A DNA stretch of 64,000 nt from an uncultured Dokdonia sp. (GTDB lineage Bacteria; Bacteroidota; Bacteroidia; Flavobacteriales; Flavobacteriaceae). The DNA lies in assembly GCF_947492815.1 (NCBI RefSeq), contig NZ_CANLOB010000019.1, positions 42,455 through 106,454 on the forward strand, given 5' to 3'. The position numbers and the translations under genes were made by a program. Of this stretch, positions 40,028-49,635 are shown piece by piece (position 1 is the stretch's first letter; each line of letters begins with the position of its first letter). The notes beneath the pieces are model-generated. The model made no database searches. It worked only from the letters and a program-made list of their open reading frames with translations, and had not been told where the DNA came from.

Positions 40028-41398
40028 ATGCAGATTCAAAGATATACTAAGGAGTTTCGGCAAAATACACTTATAGCAGCGCCTATTGCTTTAGGTCAAT
40101 TAGGGCATATTTTAGTTGCCTTTATTGATAACCTCATGGTAGGGCGTTTGGGGGCTGCCCAGCTAGCAGCAGTGAGTTTGGGAAATAGCTTGGTATTTAT
40201 AGCATTGTCATTAGGAATAGGGTTTTCTTTTGCAATTACACCTTTAATAGCAGAGACAGACGGAGCAAACAATATCAAAAAGGGACGTTTGCATTTTCAT
40301 CATGGAGTCATTATGTGTGCTGTAAACGGCATTGTTTTATTTCTTGCTTTATTGGTGGCAAAGCCTATTTTGTATTACTTAGATCAGCCTAAGGAAGTGG
40401 TCGAACTAGCAATTCCATATCTTGAGATTGTCGCTTTTTCTATGATTCCCTTAATGATATTTCAAGCCTTTAAGCAGTTTGCAGATGGGTTATCTCAAAC
40501 ACGTTTTGCCATGTATGCTACATTGATTGCCAATGTAATTAATGTCATCTTTAATTATTTCTTGATATATGGGATTTGGATTTTTCCAAGACTTGAAGTA
40601 GAAGGTGCTGCATGGGGCACGTTAATTTCTCGCTTCTTTATGTTGGGATTATTAATATATATGCTTTCGCGAAAGCGTACCTTTACCCCGTATTTTCAGA
40701 TTTCAAATTTCTCTCATATTAAATGGGCAGAATTTAAAGAGTTATTTCGTTTAGGATTCCCTACAGCATTACAAATGCTTTTTGAAGTAGCTATTTTTAC
40801 AGCAGCTATATTCCTGTCAGGACTGCTTGGTACAAATGCACAAGCAGCAAATCAGATAGCACTTAACCTTGCCTCAATGACTTTTATGATTGCCGTAGGT
40901 CTGGGCGTAACCGCTACAATTCGTGTAGGAAATCAGAAAGGGAGAAAAGATTACCCTAATTTAAGACGTATAGCAATTTCCATTTTTATACTTGTCTTCT
41001 TAATCGAAGCTGTATTTGCAGTGCTATTTATTGTTTTTAAAGATGTCTTTCCAGCAATTTATATAGATGATACCGAGGTGATTATTATTGCCGCTCAATT
41101 ACTAATTGTAGCAGCGTTATTTCAATTAAGTGATGGTATTCAAGTTACCATATTAGGAGCCTTAAGAGGGCTTCAAGATGTAAATATTCCTACTGGAATC
41201 TGCTTTATAGCTTATTGGGTGATTGGGTTTCCTATTAGTTGGTATTTAGGGAAGGCAGACCAAATGGGAACGCAAGGTGTTTGGGTAGGGTTACTAGCGG
41301 GATTAACCGCTTCTGCAGTGATGCTCTATTTTAGATTTAACTACCTTAGCAAAAAATTAATTAGGAGTACATCTCAAGAGCATATCACTGCTAATTAA
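40028..41398 (+). CDS. MATE family efflux transporter
   Basis: 456 residues with about 12 hydrophobic segments. The N-terminal repeat begins APIALGQLGHILVAFIDNLMVGRLGAAQLAAVSLG and the second half has GFPTALQMLFEVAIFTAAIFLSGLLGTNAQAANQIALNLAS, the duplicated MATE pattern. It would export cationic drugs or metabolites using a Na+ or H+ gradient. A palindrome copy is read as LSRKR at 213-217, in the central loop between the two halves. The small acidic gene follows after 42 bp. Confidence 0.93.
   Translation: MQIQRYTKEFRQNTLIAAPIALGQLGHILVAFIDNLMVGRLGAAQLAAVSLGNSLVFIALSLGIGFSFAITPLIAETDGANNIKKGRLHFHHGVIMCAVNGIVLFLALLVAKPILYYLDQPKEVVELAIPYLEIVAFSMIPLMIFQAFKQFADGLSQTRFAMYATLIANVINVIFNYFLIYGIWIFPRLEVEGAAWGTLISRFFMLGLLIYMLSRKRTFTPYFQISNFSHIKWAEFKELFRLGFPTALQMLFEVAIFTAAIFLSGLLGTNAQAANQIALNLASMTFMIAVGLGVTATIRVGNQKGRKDYPNLRRIAISIFILVFLIEAVFAVLFIVFKDVFPAIYIDDTEVIIIAAQLLIVAALFQLSDGIQVTILGALRGLQDVNIPTGICFIAYWVIGFPISWYLGKADQMGTQGVWVGLLAGLTASAVMLYFRFNYLSKKLIRSTSQEHITAN
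40663..40676. repeat. 14-bp palindrome copy, in MATE gene
   Basis: Exact copy; read as LSRKR in the central loop. Confidence 0.9.
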
Positions 41399-41440
41399 AA
41401 TAGTATAATACGATATATTGATTCATTAATACGATAGTAA

Positions 41441-41671
41441 ATGACAGTTCCAAAGTTTCTTTTAGGCGATCACTCTGAGTATGGAGATGCTATTTTTGTA
41501 ATTCATACAGAGTTTCCTAGATTTATTATAGATCTTACCAAAGATGAAATCCAATGGTTTGAAGAGTTTGATAAACAAGATGAAGCAGAACTTGCTACCG
41601 AAACTGAAAATGCCATCAAAGAAGCAACGGCTTTTTATGATGCAGAAATTGCAAAATACGAAGACGGCTAA
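41441..41671 (+). CDS. Small acidic protein of unknown function
   Basis: 76 residues, very acidic, no signal, few basic residues. I do not recognise the family. It lies between the MATE and PAP2 genes with gaps of 42 and 6 bp, so it is probably cotranscribed with the phosphatase. Confidence 0.65.
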   Translation: MTVPKFLLGDHSEYGDAIFVIHTEFPRFIIDLTKDEIQWFEEFDKQDEAELATETENAIKEATAFYDAEIAKYEDG

Positions 41672-41677
41672 ACACAC

Positions 41678-42238
41678 ATGGAAACAATTGTAGCATATGA
41701 TCAAGAGCTTTTCTTGTTTCTGAATAATCTTGGCTCAGAAACTTGGGATGGGTTTTGGCTGGTCGTTACCAATAAACTGTCTTCTATACCGCTATATGCT
41801 TTATTACTGTTTTTTATCTATCAGAAATTTGGCTTGAAAGGGATGCTTATTACGATGGTAGTTGTAGCAGCAATGATTACCGCTACAGATCAGCTTTCAG
41901 ATTTTTTTAAAAATTTTATACAAAGACCTCGTCCTTGTAAGTTATTTTCTTGGGAAGAAACAATGCGTTTCATAGCACCTCGTTGTGGTAGATATGGGTA
42001 TTTTTCTGGACATGCTACAAGTAGTATGGCTACAGCTGTTTTTGCAGGGCTTGCTTTACAAGCAAAATACCGAAATCTTATTTTTATACTTTTATTCTGG
42101 GCATTTTTTGTAGGGTATAGTCGTATTTATGTAGGAGTACACTATCCATTAGACGTTCTTACTGGAATGGTAGCTGGCGGAATATTAGGATTTACTTTTT
42201 ATAGAATACAACAGTTTTTTGTTACTAAGTATACCTAG
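41678..42238 (+). CDS. Membrane PAP2-type phosphatase
   Basis: 186 residues with about five hydrophobic segments. The PAP2 catalytic motifs are visible in order: KNFIQRPRP, YFSGHATSS and SRIYVGVHYPLDV. Such enzymes remove phosphate from phosphatidic acid, undecaprenyl pyrophosphate or related lipids; the substrate here is undetermined. Confidence 0.9.
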   Translation: METIVAYDQELFLFLNNLGSETWDGFWLVVTNKLSSIPLYALLLFFIYQKFGLKGMLITMVVVAAMITATDQLSDFFKNFIQRPRPCKLFSWEETMRFIAPRCGRYGYFSGHATSSMATAVFAGLALQAKYRNLIFILLFWAFFVGYSRIYVGVHYPLDVLTGMVAGGILGFTFYRIQQFFVTKYT

Positions 42239-42273
42239 TGTTTTTAGGTTAAAAAACATCAGTTTTTAATGCT

Positions 42274-42295
42274 TATGTTAACGTAAATTAACATA
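42274..42295. promoter_or_regulatory. 22-bp inverted repeat upstream of the M16 peptidase
   Basis: Perfect inverted repeat TATGTTAA-N6-TTAACATA, 51 bp before the M16 start codon, in a position where a regulator could bind. No downstream T run, so not a terminator. Confidence 0.5.
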
Positions 42296-42346
42296 CCCCT
42301 TTTTTCTTTTTAAGTATCTTCGAGCTTTAATTATAAGCATACCCTT

Positions 42347-45193
42347 ATGAAAGTTTTTCGCCTTTTAATCCTACTATGTGGTGTTTCTGTTATTTCTTCT
42401 TGTGAAGAAGATAAAACAACTACAATTACAGAAGAATCTAAAGAATTTAATGTCCCTTTTGAAAAGTTTACCCTAGATAATGGTTTGACAGTGCTATTAC
42501 ATAAAGATACCTCAGATCCTGTTGTTGCTGTTGCATTAACAACGCATGTAGGATCTGCCAGAGAAATAGAAGGCAGAACAGGGTTTGCACATTTATTTGA
42601 ACATTTACTATTCTTAGAATCTGAAAATCTAGGAAAGGGAGGACTTGATAAAATGAGTGCTCGTATTGGAGGATCAGGAGCAAATGGTTCTACAAGTAGA
42701 GATAGAACAAATTATTTCCAAACCGTACCTAAAGATGCTTTAGAGAAAATGATCTGGGCAGAAGCAGATAAACTAGGGTGGTTTATTAATACTGTAACTG
42801 ACCCTGTGCTTGCGAAAGAAAAACAAGTAGTTAAAAATGAAAAGCGCCAAGGTGTCGATAATAGACCTTATGGACATGTAGAATATGTTATTGATAAAAA
42901 CCTATATCCTGAAGGACACCCTTATAGTTGGCAAGTGATAGGATCTTTAGAAGATTTACAAAATGCTACATTACAAGATGTGAAAGATTTTTATAATCGT
43001 TGGTATACTCCTAATAATACAGTATTAACCATTGCAGGAGATTTTGATACAGCACAAACAAAAGCATGGGTTCATAAGTATTTTGATGAAATCAAAAGAG
43101 GTGAAAAAATACCTTCTTTAGAGAAGCCAACAATAACAGTTTCTGAAACTAAGAAGCTATATTACGAAGATAATTTTGCACGCGTACCTCAGCTTACAAT
43201 GACATGGCCTACTGTGCCCCTATATCATAAAGACTCCTATGCGCTTGATATGCTTGCTAGGTATCTTTCTGATGGCAAACAAGCTCCTTTTAATGTAGTA
43301 TTAATAGATGATAAACAACTTACCTCTAATGTGAGGATGTCTAATTATGCTTCAGAATTAGCTGGGCAATATCGCATTCAAGTACGTGCTTTTAACGGTA
43401 AAGATTTAGATGAAGTCTCAAAAAGTATTGATAACGCTTTCGCGAAATTTGAATCAGAAGGTATCCCTCAGTCTGCGATAGATCGTATAAAAGCTGGACA
43501 AGAAACCAACTTTTATAATAGTCTTTCTAGTGTGTTAGGCAAGGGATTTCAGTTAGCGCAGTATGAGATATTTGCTAATGATCCAGGGTTTATTGCAAAA
43601 GACATCGAAAATATCTTAGCCGTTACCACAGAAGATGTAATGCAAGTGTACAATAAGTATATTAAAGGTAAAAATTATATCGCAACTAGCTTTGTTCCTA
43701 ATGGACAAGTAGATTTAGCATTAGAATCATCTACACTAGCTGAAGTTGTTGAAGAAAAAATAGTAGAAGGAGCTGAAGAATCTTTTGATGCAAGTGTCGT
43801 AGCTAGCTATGAAAAAACACCTTCTTCTTTTGATCGCTCTATAGAACCTGCATATGGGAACTCTCCTTCATTAACCATTCCTGAGGTATGGCAAACAACG
43901 CTTTCTTCAGGTATAAAAGTGTATGGGATAGAAAATAAAGAAGTGCCATTGGTGCAATTTCAATTAAGTTTTGATGGAGGCTTATTGTTAGAAAACCCAG
44001 AGAAAGTAGGTGTTTCAAATTTAATGGCTCAATTAATGACTAAAGGAACAGCTACTAAAACTACGGCAGAACTTGAAGAAGCTATTGAAGGTTTAGGTGC
44101 ATCTATTAATGTATTTGCAGGAAATGAAAGTGTCGTTGTAACAGGAAATACACTTGCTAAAAACTATGAAGCTACAATAGCTTTAGTAGAAGAAATTATA
44201 TTACAACCTCGTTGGGATAAAGAAGAATTTGATATTATCAAGCAAAGTGTGATGAATCAAATAGTACAGCAACAAGCAAGTCCTAATAGAATTGCTACTA
44301 ATGAATATGCAAAACTTATCTATGGAGATACCCATATATTATCTCATAATCAATTAGGGACACTAGCTTCTGTGACTACAATTACATTAGAAGATTTAAA
44401 AGCATTTTATAAAAACTTGTCTCCTACAGTTGGTAATATGTATGTCGTAGGAGATGTTCAAGAAAACACCGTTGTATCATCCTTAGAAAAGATTAATGAA
44501 AATATGGTAGCAACAGAAATAGTAATCCCTACCTATGAAATGCCAGAACGACCCGCGCAATCTAAAGTATATTTTTATAACGTACCTGGAGCAAAACAAT
44601 CCGTATTGCGTTTTGGATATCCAGCATTAGCTGCTACAGATCCAGATTATTATCCAGCACGTGTTATGAATTATCGTCTAGGAGGAGGAGGATTTGCTTC
44701 TCAATTTACACAACAATTACGAGAAGGAAAAGGATATACTTATGGGATTAGATCAGGATTTTCAGGGACCGCACTTCCTGGTTCCTTTACAATTTCAAGT
44801 GGTGTGCGTTCTAATGTGACCTATGAAAGTGCAGCATTAGTAAAACAAATATTGGCTAATTACGGAGAAAATTTTAGTGAGGAAGATTTAGAAGTATCAA
44901 AAAGTTTCTTAATTAAAAGTAATGCACGTGCTTTTGAAACCTCAGGAGCAAAATTAGGAATGCTTTCTAATATTTCTGAACTCAATCTTCCTGTAGATTA
45001 CGCAAAACAACGTGAAGCTAGAGTTAAAGAAATGACAGTAGCAGATATCAAAGCCCTTTCTGCTAAATATTTAGATCCTGATAAAATGATTTATTTGGTA
45101 GTAGGAGATGCAAAGACGCAGCTTAAAAAATTAGAACAGCTAGGATATGGAACGCCAGTTTTGTTAAATCCTAAAGAAGAGATTAAGAAGTAA
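42347..45193 (+). CDS. M16 family zinc peptidase (insulinase-like), lipoprotein
   Basis: 948 residues, two M16 halves in one chain. A lipoprotein signal ends VISSC (Cys19). The first half has the inverted zinc motif HLFEH (His82, Glu85, His86) and the downstream Glu region; the second half (about 500-930, with SNLMAQLMTKGT) lacks HxxEH, as usual for the inactive partner domain, and has the RLGGGGFASQFTQQLREGKGYTYG substrate region in pieces. It is probably an envelope protease for small peptides. The M28 lipoprotein gene follows after 7 bp. A degenerate palindrome copy gives AFAKF at 364-368. Confidence 0.92.
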   Translation: MKVFRLLILLCGVSVISSCEEDKTTTITEESKEFNVPFEKFTLDNGLTVLLHKDTSDPVVAVALTTHVGSAREIEGRTGFAHLFEHLLFLESENLGKGGLDKMSARIGGSGANGSTSRDRTNYFQTVPKDALEKMIWAEADKLGWFINTVTDPVLAKEKQVVKNEKRQGVDNRPYGHVEYVIDKNLYPEGHPYSWQVIGSLEDLQNATLQDVKDFYNRWYTPNNTVLTIAGDFDTAQTKAWVHKYFDEIKRGEKIPSLEKPTITVSETKKLYYEDNFARVPQLTMTWPTVPLYHKDSYALDMLARYLSDGKQAPFNVVLIDDKQLTSNVRMSNYASELAGQYRIQVRAFNGKDLDEVSKSIDNAFAKFESEGIPQSAIDRIKAGQETNFYNSLSSVLGKGFQLAQYEIFANDPGFIAKDIENILAVTTEDVMQVYNKYIKGKNYIATSFVPNGQVDLALESSTLAEVVEEKIVEGAEESFDASVVASYEKTPSSFDRSIEPAYGNSPSLTIPEVWQTTLSSGIKVYGIENKEVPLVQFQLSFDGGLLLENPEKVGVSNLMAQLMTKGTATKTTAELEEAIEGLGASINVFAGNESVVVTGNTLAKNYEATIALVEEIILQPRWDKEEFDIIKQSVMNQIVQQQASPNRIATNEYAKLIYGDTHILSHNQLGTLASVTTITLEDLKAFYKNLSPTVGNMYVVGDVQENTVVSSLEKINENMVATEIVIPTYEMPERPAQSKVYFYNVPGAKQSVLRFGYPALAATDPDYYPARVMNYRLGGGGFASQFTQQLREGKGYTYGIRSGFSGTALPGSFTISSGVRSNVTYESAALVKQILANYGENFSEEDLEVSKSFLIKSNARAFETSGAKLGMLSNISELNLPVDYAKQREARVKEMTVADIKALSAKYLDPDKMIYLVVGDAKTQLKKLEQLGYGTPVLLNPKEEIKK
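43436..43449. repeat. Degenerate palindrome copy, in M16 gene
   Basis: GCTTTCGCGAAATT, last two bases differ; read as AFAKF. It may be a decaying copy. Confidence 0.5.
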
Positions 45194-45200
45194 GTCTTTT

Positions 45201-46922
45201 ATGAAAAATACATGCTTCTTCTTAGTTCTTGTTATGGCAAGTCTTGCAGTACTTAGTTGTTCTCAAAAGAAAGAAATAGTAGACCCAATAGATGCCTATT
45301 TTAAGTTGGTTAGACCAGAATTTAAAGGAGATGTAGCATTTAATACGACTGCTTTTGTAGAACAGTTCTGGAGAGTTGCAGGGAATACAGGATTCAATAA
45401 AACAGTTTATAAGATTGTTGAAGAATTAGAGACTGCTGGGTTTGTAGAAGAATCTAAAGCAAGTATAGAAGAAACCCTTACCTATAGGATAGAAAAAAGG
45501 GTCATGCAAAGACCTACTTGGGAACCTGTAGATGCTAGGCTTAGTATTCAAGGAGAAGAAATTCCTTTGTTAGAATACAAGACCAATAGAAATATGATCT
45601 ATCAATATGCTAGTTCAACACCAGCAGAAGGTGTTACAGCTGAGATTGTATATGTAGAAAACGTAGATGATATTGATGAATTAGATCTTAAAGGTAAAAT
45701 AGTATATACAAACGCCAATCCCTATAGGTTTTATAAAAGTGCCATTGTACATGGAGGAGCGTTAGGACTAATTACGTATAATAATCCTGACTATTTACAA
45801 CCAGAAAAAAATATAACTTCTATTCAGTTTAGAGGGGTTCCATACAATAAAGAAATACCAGTTTGGGGGATTGCATTGTCATATCAAGCAAAAGAAAGAC
45901 TCGAAAAAGCATTAGCTAAAGGTAAAGTTACTGTAAATGCTTTCGTGAAAACGAATATATACCCATCAGAGGAGCTCACGGTAGTTGCTAACGTAAAAGG
46001 TTCAGAGTTACCAAAAGAGAGTCTTGTCTTTAGTGCGCATATTCAAGAGCCAGGTGCAAATGATAATGCAACTGGTGTGGGAACTCAGTTAGAGATGGCT
46101 TTAATTACAGCAAACCTCATCAAAAATAAAAAGCTAAATCTTACAAGAACATTGACATTTCTTTGGGGAGATGAGATTATCTCGACACGTCGTTATATAG
46201 AAGAAAAAGAAAAACGCACCTCAGCTATTAATTGGGGAATTAGCCTTGATATGGTAGGGGAGAATACAGCTATTACAGGCGGTACTTTTTTAATAGAAAA
46301 AATGCCAGACCCAAGTGCTATTTGGACACGAGGGAATGATAAACACTCAGAATGGGGAGGTAAGCCATTAAAGCTAGAAGAAATGAAACCACATTACCTG
46401 AATGATTTTATAATAAAAGTTTTTGAAGATCAAGGCAAACATGCCAATTGGGAAGTAAAAACTAATCCTTTTGAAGGTGGTAGTGATCATACACCGTTTT
46501 TAGATGCTGACCTTCCAGGGATTTTACTTTGGCATTTTACAGATCAATTTTATCATACAGATAATGACCGTATTGATAAGGTGTCTAAAAAAACAATGAC
46601 AAATGTTGGAATTGCTGCTTTAGTAAGTGCATATACATTACTTAATAGTGATGATACTACTAAAAATTGGATGATAGAAGAGATCATTGAGAAAGCTAAG
46701 GGACGATTAACCATAGAGTTTGATCTTAGTAAAGAAGCTATCGCAAACGGAGCCACTAAGGAAAGTCAAATAGAAATTTTGAATGCTTGGAATGATTGGT
46801 ATATAAAAGCAATAGCAACAACCAAAGATATGACTGCAACATCTTATACAAATAATAATTCTAAGAAGGAGGCGCAAGAAGAAATCAAGATGTTTACAGA
46901 AAACCTTTTGAAACAATTATAG
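45201..46922 (+). CDS. M28 family peptidase lipoprotein
   Basis: 573 residues. The lipoprotein signal ends LAVLSC (Cys20). A PA-like domain (about 150-240) precedes the M28 core, with AHIQEPGANDNATGVG (Asp ligand), WGDEIISTRRYIEE, DMVGEN and GGSDHTPFLDADLPGILLWH. The first ligand position reads AHIQE where many M28 enzymes have AHxDS, so zinc geometry may differ. The gene is coupled to the M16 peptidase upstream (7-bp gap), suggesting joint peptide degradation at the envelope. Confidence 0.85.
   Translation: MKNTCFFLVLVMASLAVLSCSQKKEIVDPIDAYFKLVRPEFKGDVAFNTTAFVEQFWRVAGNTGFNKTVYKIVEELETAGFVEESKASIEETLTYRIEKRVMQRPTWEPVDARLSIQGEEIPLLEYKTNRNMIYQYASSTPAEGVTAEIVYVENVDDIDELDLKGKIVYTNANPYRFYKSAIVHGGALGLITYNNPDYLQPEKNITSIQFRGVPYNKEIPVWGIALSYQAKERLEKALAKGKVTVNAFVKTNIYPSEELTVVANVKGSELPKESLVFSAHIQEPGANDNATGVGTQLEMALITANLIKNKKLNLTRTLTFLWGDEIISTRRYIEEKEKRTSAINWGISLDMVGENTAITGGTFLIEKMPDPSAIWTRGNDKHSEWGGKPLKLEEMKPHYLNDFIIKVFEDQGKHANWEVKTNPFEGGSDHTPFLDADLPGILLWHFTDQFYHTDNDRIDKVSKKTMTNVGIAALVSAYTLLNSDDTTKNWMIEEIIEKAKGRLTIEFDLSKEAIANGATKESQIEILNAWNDWYIKAIATTKDMTATSYTNNNSKKEAQEEIKMFTENLLKQL
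45939..45952. repeat. Degenerate palindrome copy, in M28 lipoprotein gene
   Basis: GCTTTCGTGAAAAC, two changes (C to T, G to A); read as AFVKT. It may be a decaying copy. Confidence 0.45.
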
Positions 46923-46934
46923 TCAAACTAATCG

Positions 46935-47765
46935 TTACCCTTTTCTCTTTATCCATACATTCAAAAGCATTCCAAATACGACAAGGGTCATCCCAACAAT
47001 AGGCCAAAAGGCGTATTTCTCGTCAAATAAGAAAAAACCAAATAGTAATGCATATACTAGTTCCATATATTTAATAGGAGCAACTGTACTGGTATCTGCT
47101 AGTTGAAAAGCCCGTGTTAAGAAAATCTGACCTACAAGACCTAATATTCCGATAATAGAAACCCACCACCATTCTTGACCCACAGGCATACGCCAAAACT
47201 GAATAAAAAATAAACTACCTACAATCGAAAAGACCATAAAGTAATTGATAATGGTGAGGTAATGCTCACGTGATCCTAAATACCGTACAATGGCAAAAAC
47301 ACCACCTACAAGAATTGAAGAAAACATAATGAGTATAAAACTCATCGTATCTATTCTCAAATCAACACCTTTCATAATAAAGGCACCCGCTATAGAAATG
47401 ATAAGACTGATCCATTGTCCTAGCTTTACGACTTCTTTTAAGAAGAAATAAGCAAGAATAACACTAAATATAGGCGCTGTATACCGCAAGGCAACTGCCG
47501 ATCCTAATGGAATATCTTGTACCACTTTAAAAAATAATGCAAGCGATACAAAACTCAATACCCCTCTAAGGCTTAACCACACAACATTTTTCCCTAGTAT
47601 AGGAACTTTTTTAATAAGCATGTAAGGGAAAATAAAGATAAAAGTTCCAAAAGCCCTAAAGAAAACTACTTGAAGTGGGTGAAAGTCTTGTAAGTATTTT
47701 GCCAGAAGATTCATCCACGCAAAGGCGAATGCAGCAATAAGCATATAGACAATTCCTCTACCCAT
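46935..47765 (-). CDS. EamA/DMT family transporter
   Basis: 276 residues from the ATG at 47765; an earlier ATG at 47798 adds eleven residues without family support. Ten hydrophobic segments in two EamA repeats are visible, e.g. VYMLIAAFAFAWMNLLAKYLQ at the start and ILGLVGQIFLTRAFQLADTSTVAPIKYMELVYALLFGFFLFDE in the second half. Such carriers export amino acids, nucleotides or related metabolites; the substrate is unknown. It is convergent with the M28 gene. Confidence 0.9.
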   Translation of the reverse strand: MGRGIVYMLIAAFAFAWMNLLAKYLQDFHPLQVVFFRAFGTFIFIFPYMLIKKVPILGKNVVWLSLRGVLSFVSLALFFKVVQDIPLGSAVALRYTAPIFSVILAYFFLKEVVKLGQWISLIISIAGAFIMKGVDLRIDTMSFILIMFSSILVGGVFAIVRYLGSREHYLTIINYFMVFSIVGSLFFIQFWRMPVGQEWWWVSIIGILGLVGQIFLTRAFQLADTSTVAPIKYMELVYALLFGFFLFDEKYAFWPIVGMTLVVFGMLLNVWIKRKG

Positions 47766-47861
47766 AGAGACTGTTTTGTTTATAGTACAAAAGTACAATA
47801 TAAAGAAGTAGGCAATACTATTTGAAGCCTGAGTTTTATCTTTTAGATGATATAAAATATG

Positions 47862-47885
47862 TATACGCTTTCGCGAAAGCGTATA
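47862..47885. repeat. Longest palindrome copy, 24 bp, intergenic
   Basis: The 14-bp palindrome is at 47867-47880, but the perfect palindrome runs over 24 bp (TATACGCTTTCG and its complement). It lies between the TlpA-like gene stop and the EamA transporter. Confidence 0.92.
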
Positions 47886-47894
47886 AAAAGAATA

Positions 47895-49499
47895 TTAGCG
47901 TCTGTTAATAATCTCTTGGATATTTCTTTTAAATGTAATACTATCAGATGGGTGTGGTGCAATAGCGAGTGCTACATTATTGTCACTATTTATAATGGTG
48001 TAACGAGGTACATACACCTTATTATTTTTTCTGGCTTTTAATAATTTAAGGAGTTTTGATTTAAAAGGTCTTACAAATCGATAGTGTTTTTCCTTTGGAA
48101 TATATTTTTGAAGTTGGTTGGTTTTTTTTAGCCATTTCTCTTGATCTTCATCGGCAGATATATAGATCCAATCTGTACCGTATTCGGCCGCGAGATTTTC
48201 TTTAAAGTCCTTGGTGGTTTTCATCTCCTTAATACAAGGCGCGCACCAACTTGCCCAAAAATCGAAAGCACGTATATTGCCTTTTGTATCCTGTAATAAT
48301 GCTCTTAGGGTAATGGTATCTAATGTAGTTGAGAGTAATTTTTCATCTAGAATGTGATCAGGAATACTATTTCCTATAATTTCCATACTTGTCTGTATGG
48401 TATGCATGGTCTCTGTGTATGAAGGCTTATCTGTTCTTGATAAAAGCTCGTTAATAGCATTTTGCATGATCTCCATATCTTTTGCGCCACGACCAAACCC
48501 TTTTTCATTATAATCATAAATCAATCTCCCTAATGTGAAAGTTTTTAATTCGCCGTCAAGGTTTTCGTCTATAAACTTTTTTTCCGCTAAGAATGTTTCT
48601 TTAGAGTAGTTGAGGTAATCGTATTCTGCAAAATAATGCCGTATCATTTTACTCAATGTTCGTTTAAAATAATCGTTATTTACATACTCAGGTTTTTGGA
48701 AATCATTTATAGTAACTTGATCATAGTACGTATTGAAATTGAGCATTTCTTTTTCTGAATTATATCTAGAAGATCGCAGTGTAGAAAGAAGTCCTTCGCC
48801 ATTATTAAAGTTATTAATAACCGCTCCTTCTACGGTAGGTTTAATCGATCTAGGACTTACAAGTTGATATAAATATTCAAACTTCATCTCATCAGCTACA
48901 CTAGTTTTAAAGGTTTCTGATGTTTCGGGGTGCTCTTTTATAAACGTATCAAATAGTTCTTTACGTGCATCACGCATTGCGACTACATCTTTTTTATAGG
49001 TAGTGATATCTCCAGTAAAGTTTGGCCATTGCATTTCTGGAGATGTAATTTTTGAGAAAAAGTTGTTTTCAGGACCATCCGCTTTATGAAAAGTAACTGT
49101 GCCATTTTCTAAATGAAAATAAATAGAATCCAGAGGATTAATAAGAGCTCTTGTATTATAAAAGCCAGAATTACCAAAAGCCATAATTTCTATGATTTGA
49201 GGTTTGGCAATATTATGTAATACCATTTCTAAAGTATCTCCTCTCATTTTCTTATCATAATGAATATCTGGTTGCCCAACGAGTTCAGAAAAATCTAAAA
49301 GATTCATATACTCTAAATCATCTTGCTTTTGGGCAGAGGCAAATAAGTAAACGTCTTGTGATTTTGGATTTTTCTTTTCTAGTTGTTGTTTGGTATTTTC
49401 TTCTTGATGAGGTATCTCTTTTTTACATGAAGATACAAATAGTAAAATGCAGGCTATTGTTAAGAAAGGTAACAATGATTTTTTAATGATTGATGTCAT
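47895..49499 (-). CDS. TlpA-like thioredoxin lipoprotein with long N-terminal domain
   Basis: 534 residues. The lipoprotein signal ends FVSSC (Cys25). About 350 residues of helical, DUF-like sequence follow, then a TlpA/AhpC thioredoxin domain (about 395-530) with FWASWCAPCIKEM as the redox motif. It is larger than ordinary TlpA proteins and belongs to the Bacteroidetes type with an N-terminal extension. It may reduce or oxidise envelope proteins. A 24-bp perfect palindrome lies just 10 bp downstream of its stop. Confidence 0.85.
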   Translation of the reverse strand: MTSIIKKSLLPFLTIACILLFVSSCKKEIPHQEENTKQQLEKKNPKSQDVYLFASAQKQDDLEYMNLLDFSELVGQPDIHYDKKMRGDTLEMVLHNIAKPQIIEIMAFGNSGFYNTRALINPLDSIYFHLENGTVTFHKADGPENNFFSKITSPEMQWPNFTGDITTYKKDVVAMRDARKELFDTFIKEHPETSETFKTSVADEMKFEYLYQLVSPRSIKPTVEGAVINNFNNGEGLLSTLRSSRYNSEKEMLNFNTYYDQVTINDFQKPEYVNNDYFKRTLSKMIRHYFAEYDYLNYSKETFLAEKKFIDENLDGELKTFTLGRLIYDYNEKGFGRGAKDMEIMQNAINELLSRTDKPSYTETMHTIQTSMEIIGNSIPDHILDEKLLSTTLDTITLRALLQDTKGNIRAFDFWASWCAPCIKEMKTTKDFKENLAAEYGTDWIYISADEDQEKWLKKTNQLQKYIPKEKHYRFVRPFKSKLLKLLKARKNNKVYVPRYTIINSDNNVALAIAPHPSDSITFKRNIQEIINRR

Positions 49500-49550
49500 T
49501 TAGTATGTATTGATGCGTTTTTTAGGCATCAAAAACTACGCCATTAAAAA

Positions 49551-49573
49551 AGCGAATCCTGTTAAGATTCGCT
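49551..49573. terminator. Terminator of the acyl-CoA dehydrogenase side
   Basis: Stem AGCGAATC/GATTCGCT with A and T runs, 7-nt loop. It lies between the acyl-CoA dehydrogenase stop (49636) and the start of the TlpA-like gene (49499), both on the minus strand. Confidence 0.75.
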
Positions 49574-49593
49574 TTTTGTTTATAGTTTTTTAC

Positions 49594-49607
49594 GCTTTCG
49601 CGAAAGC
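49594..49607. repeat. 14-bp palindrome copy, intergenic
   Basis: Exact copy between the acyl-CoA dehydrogenase stop and its terminator. Confidence 0.9.
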
Positions 49608-49635
49608 ATAAAAGAGATTTCATATAAGAAGGATA

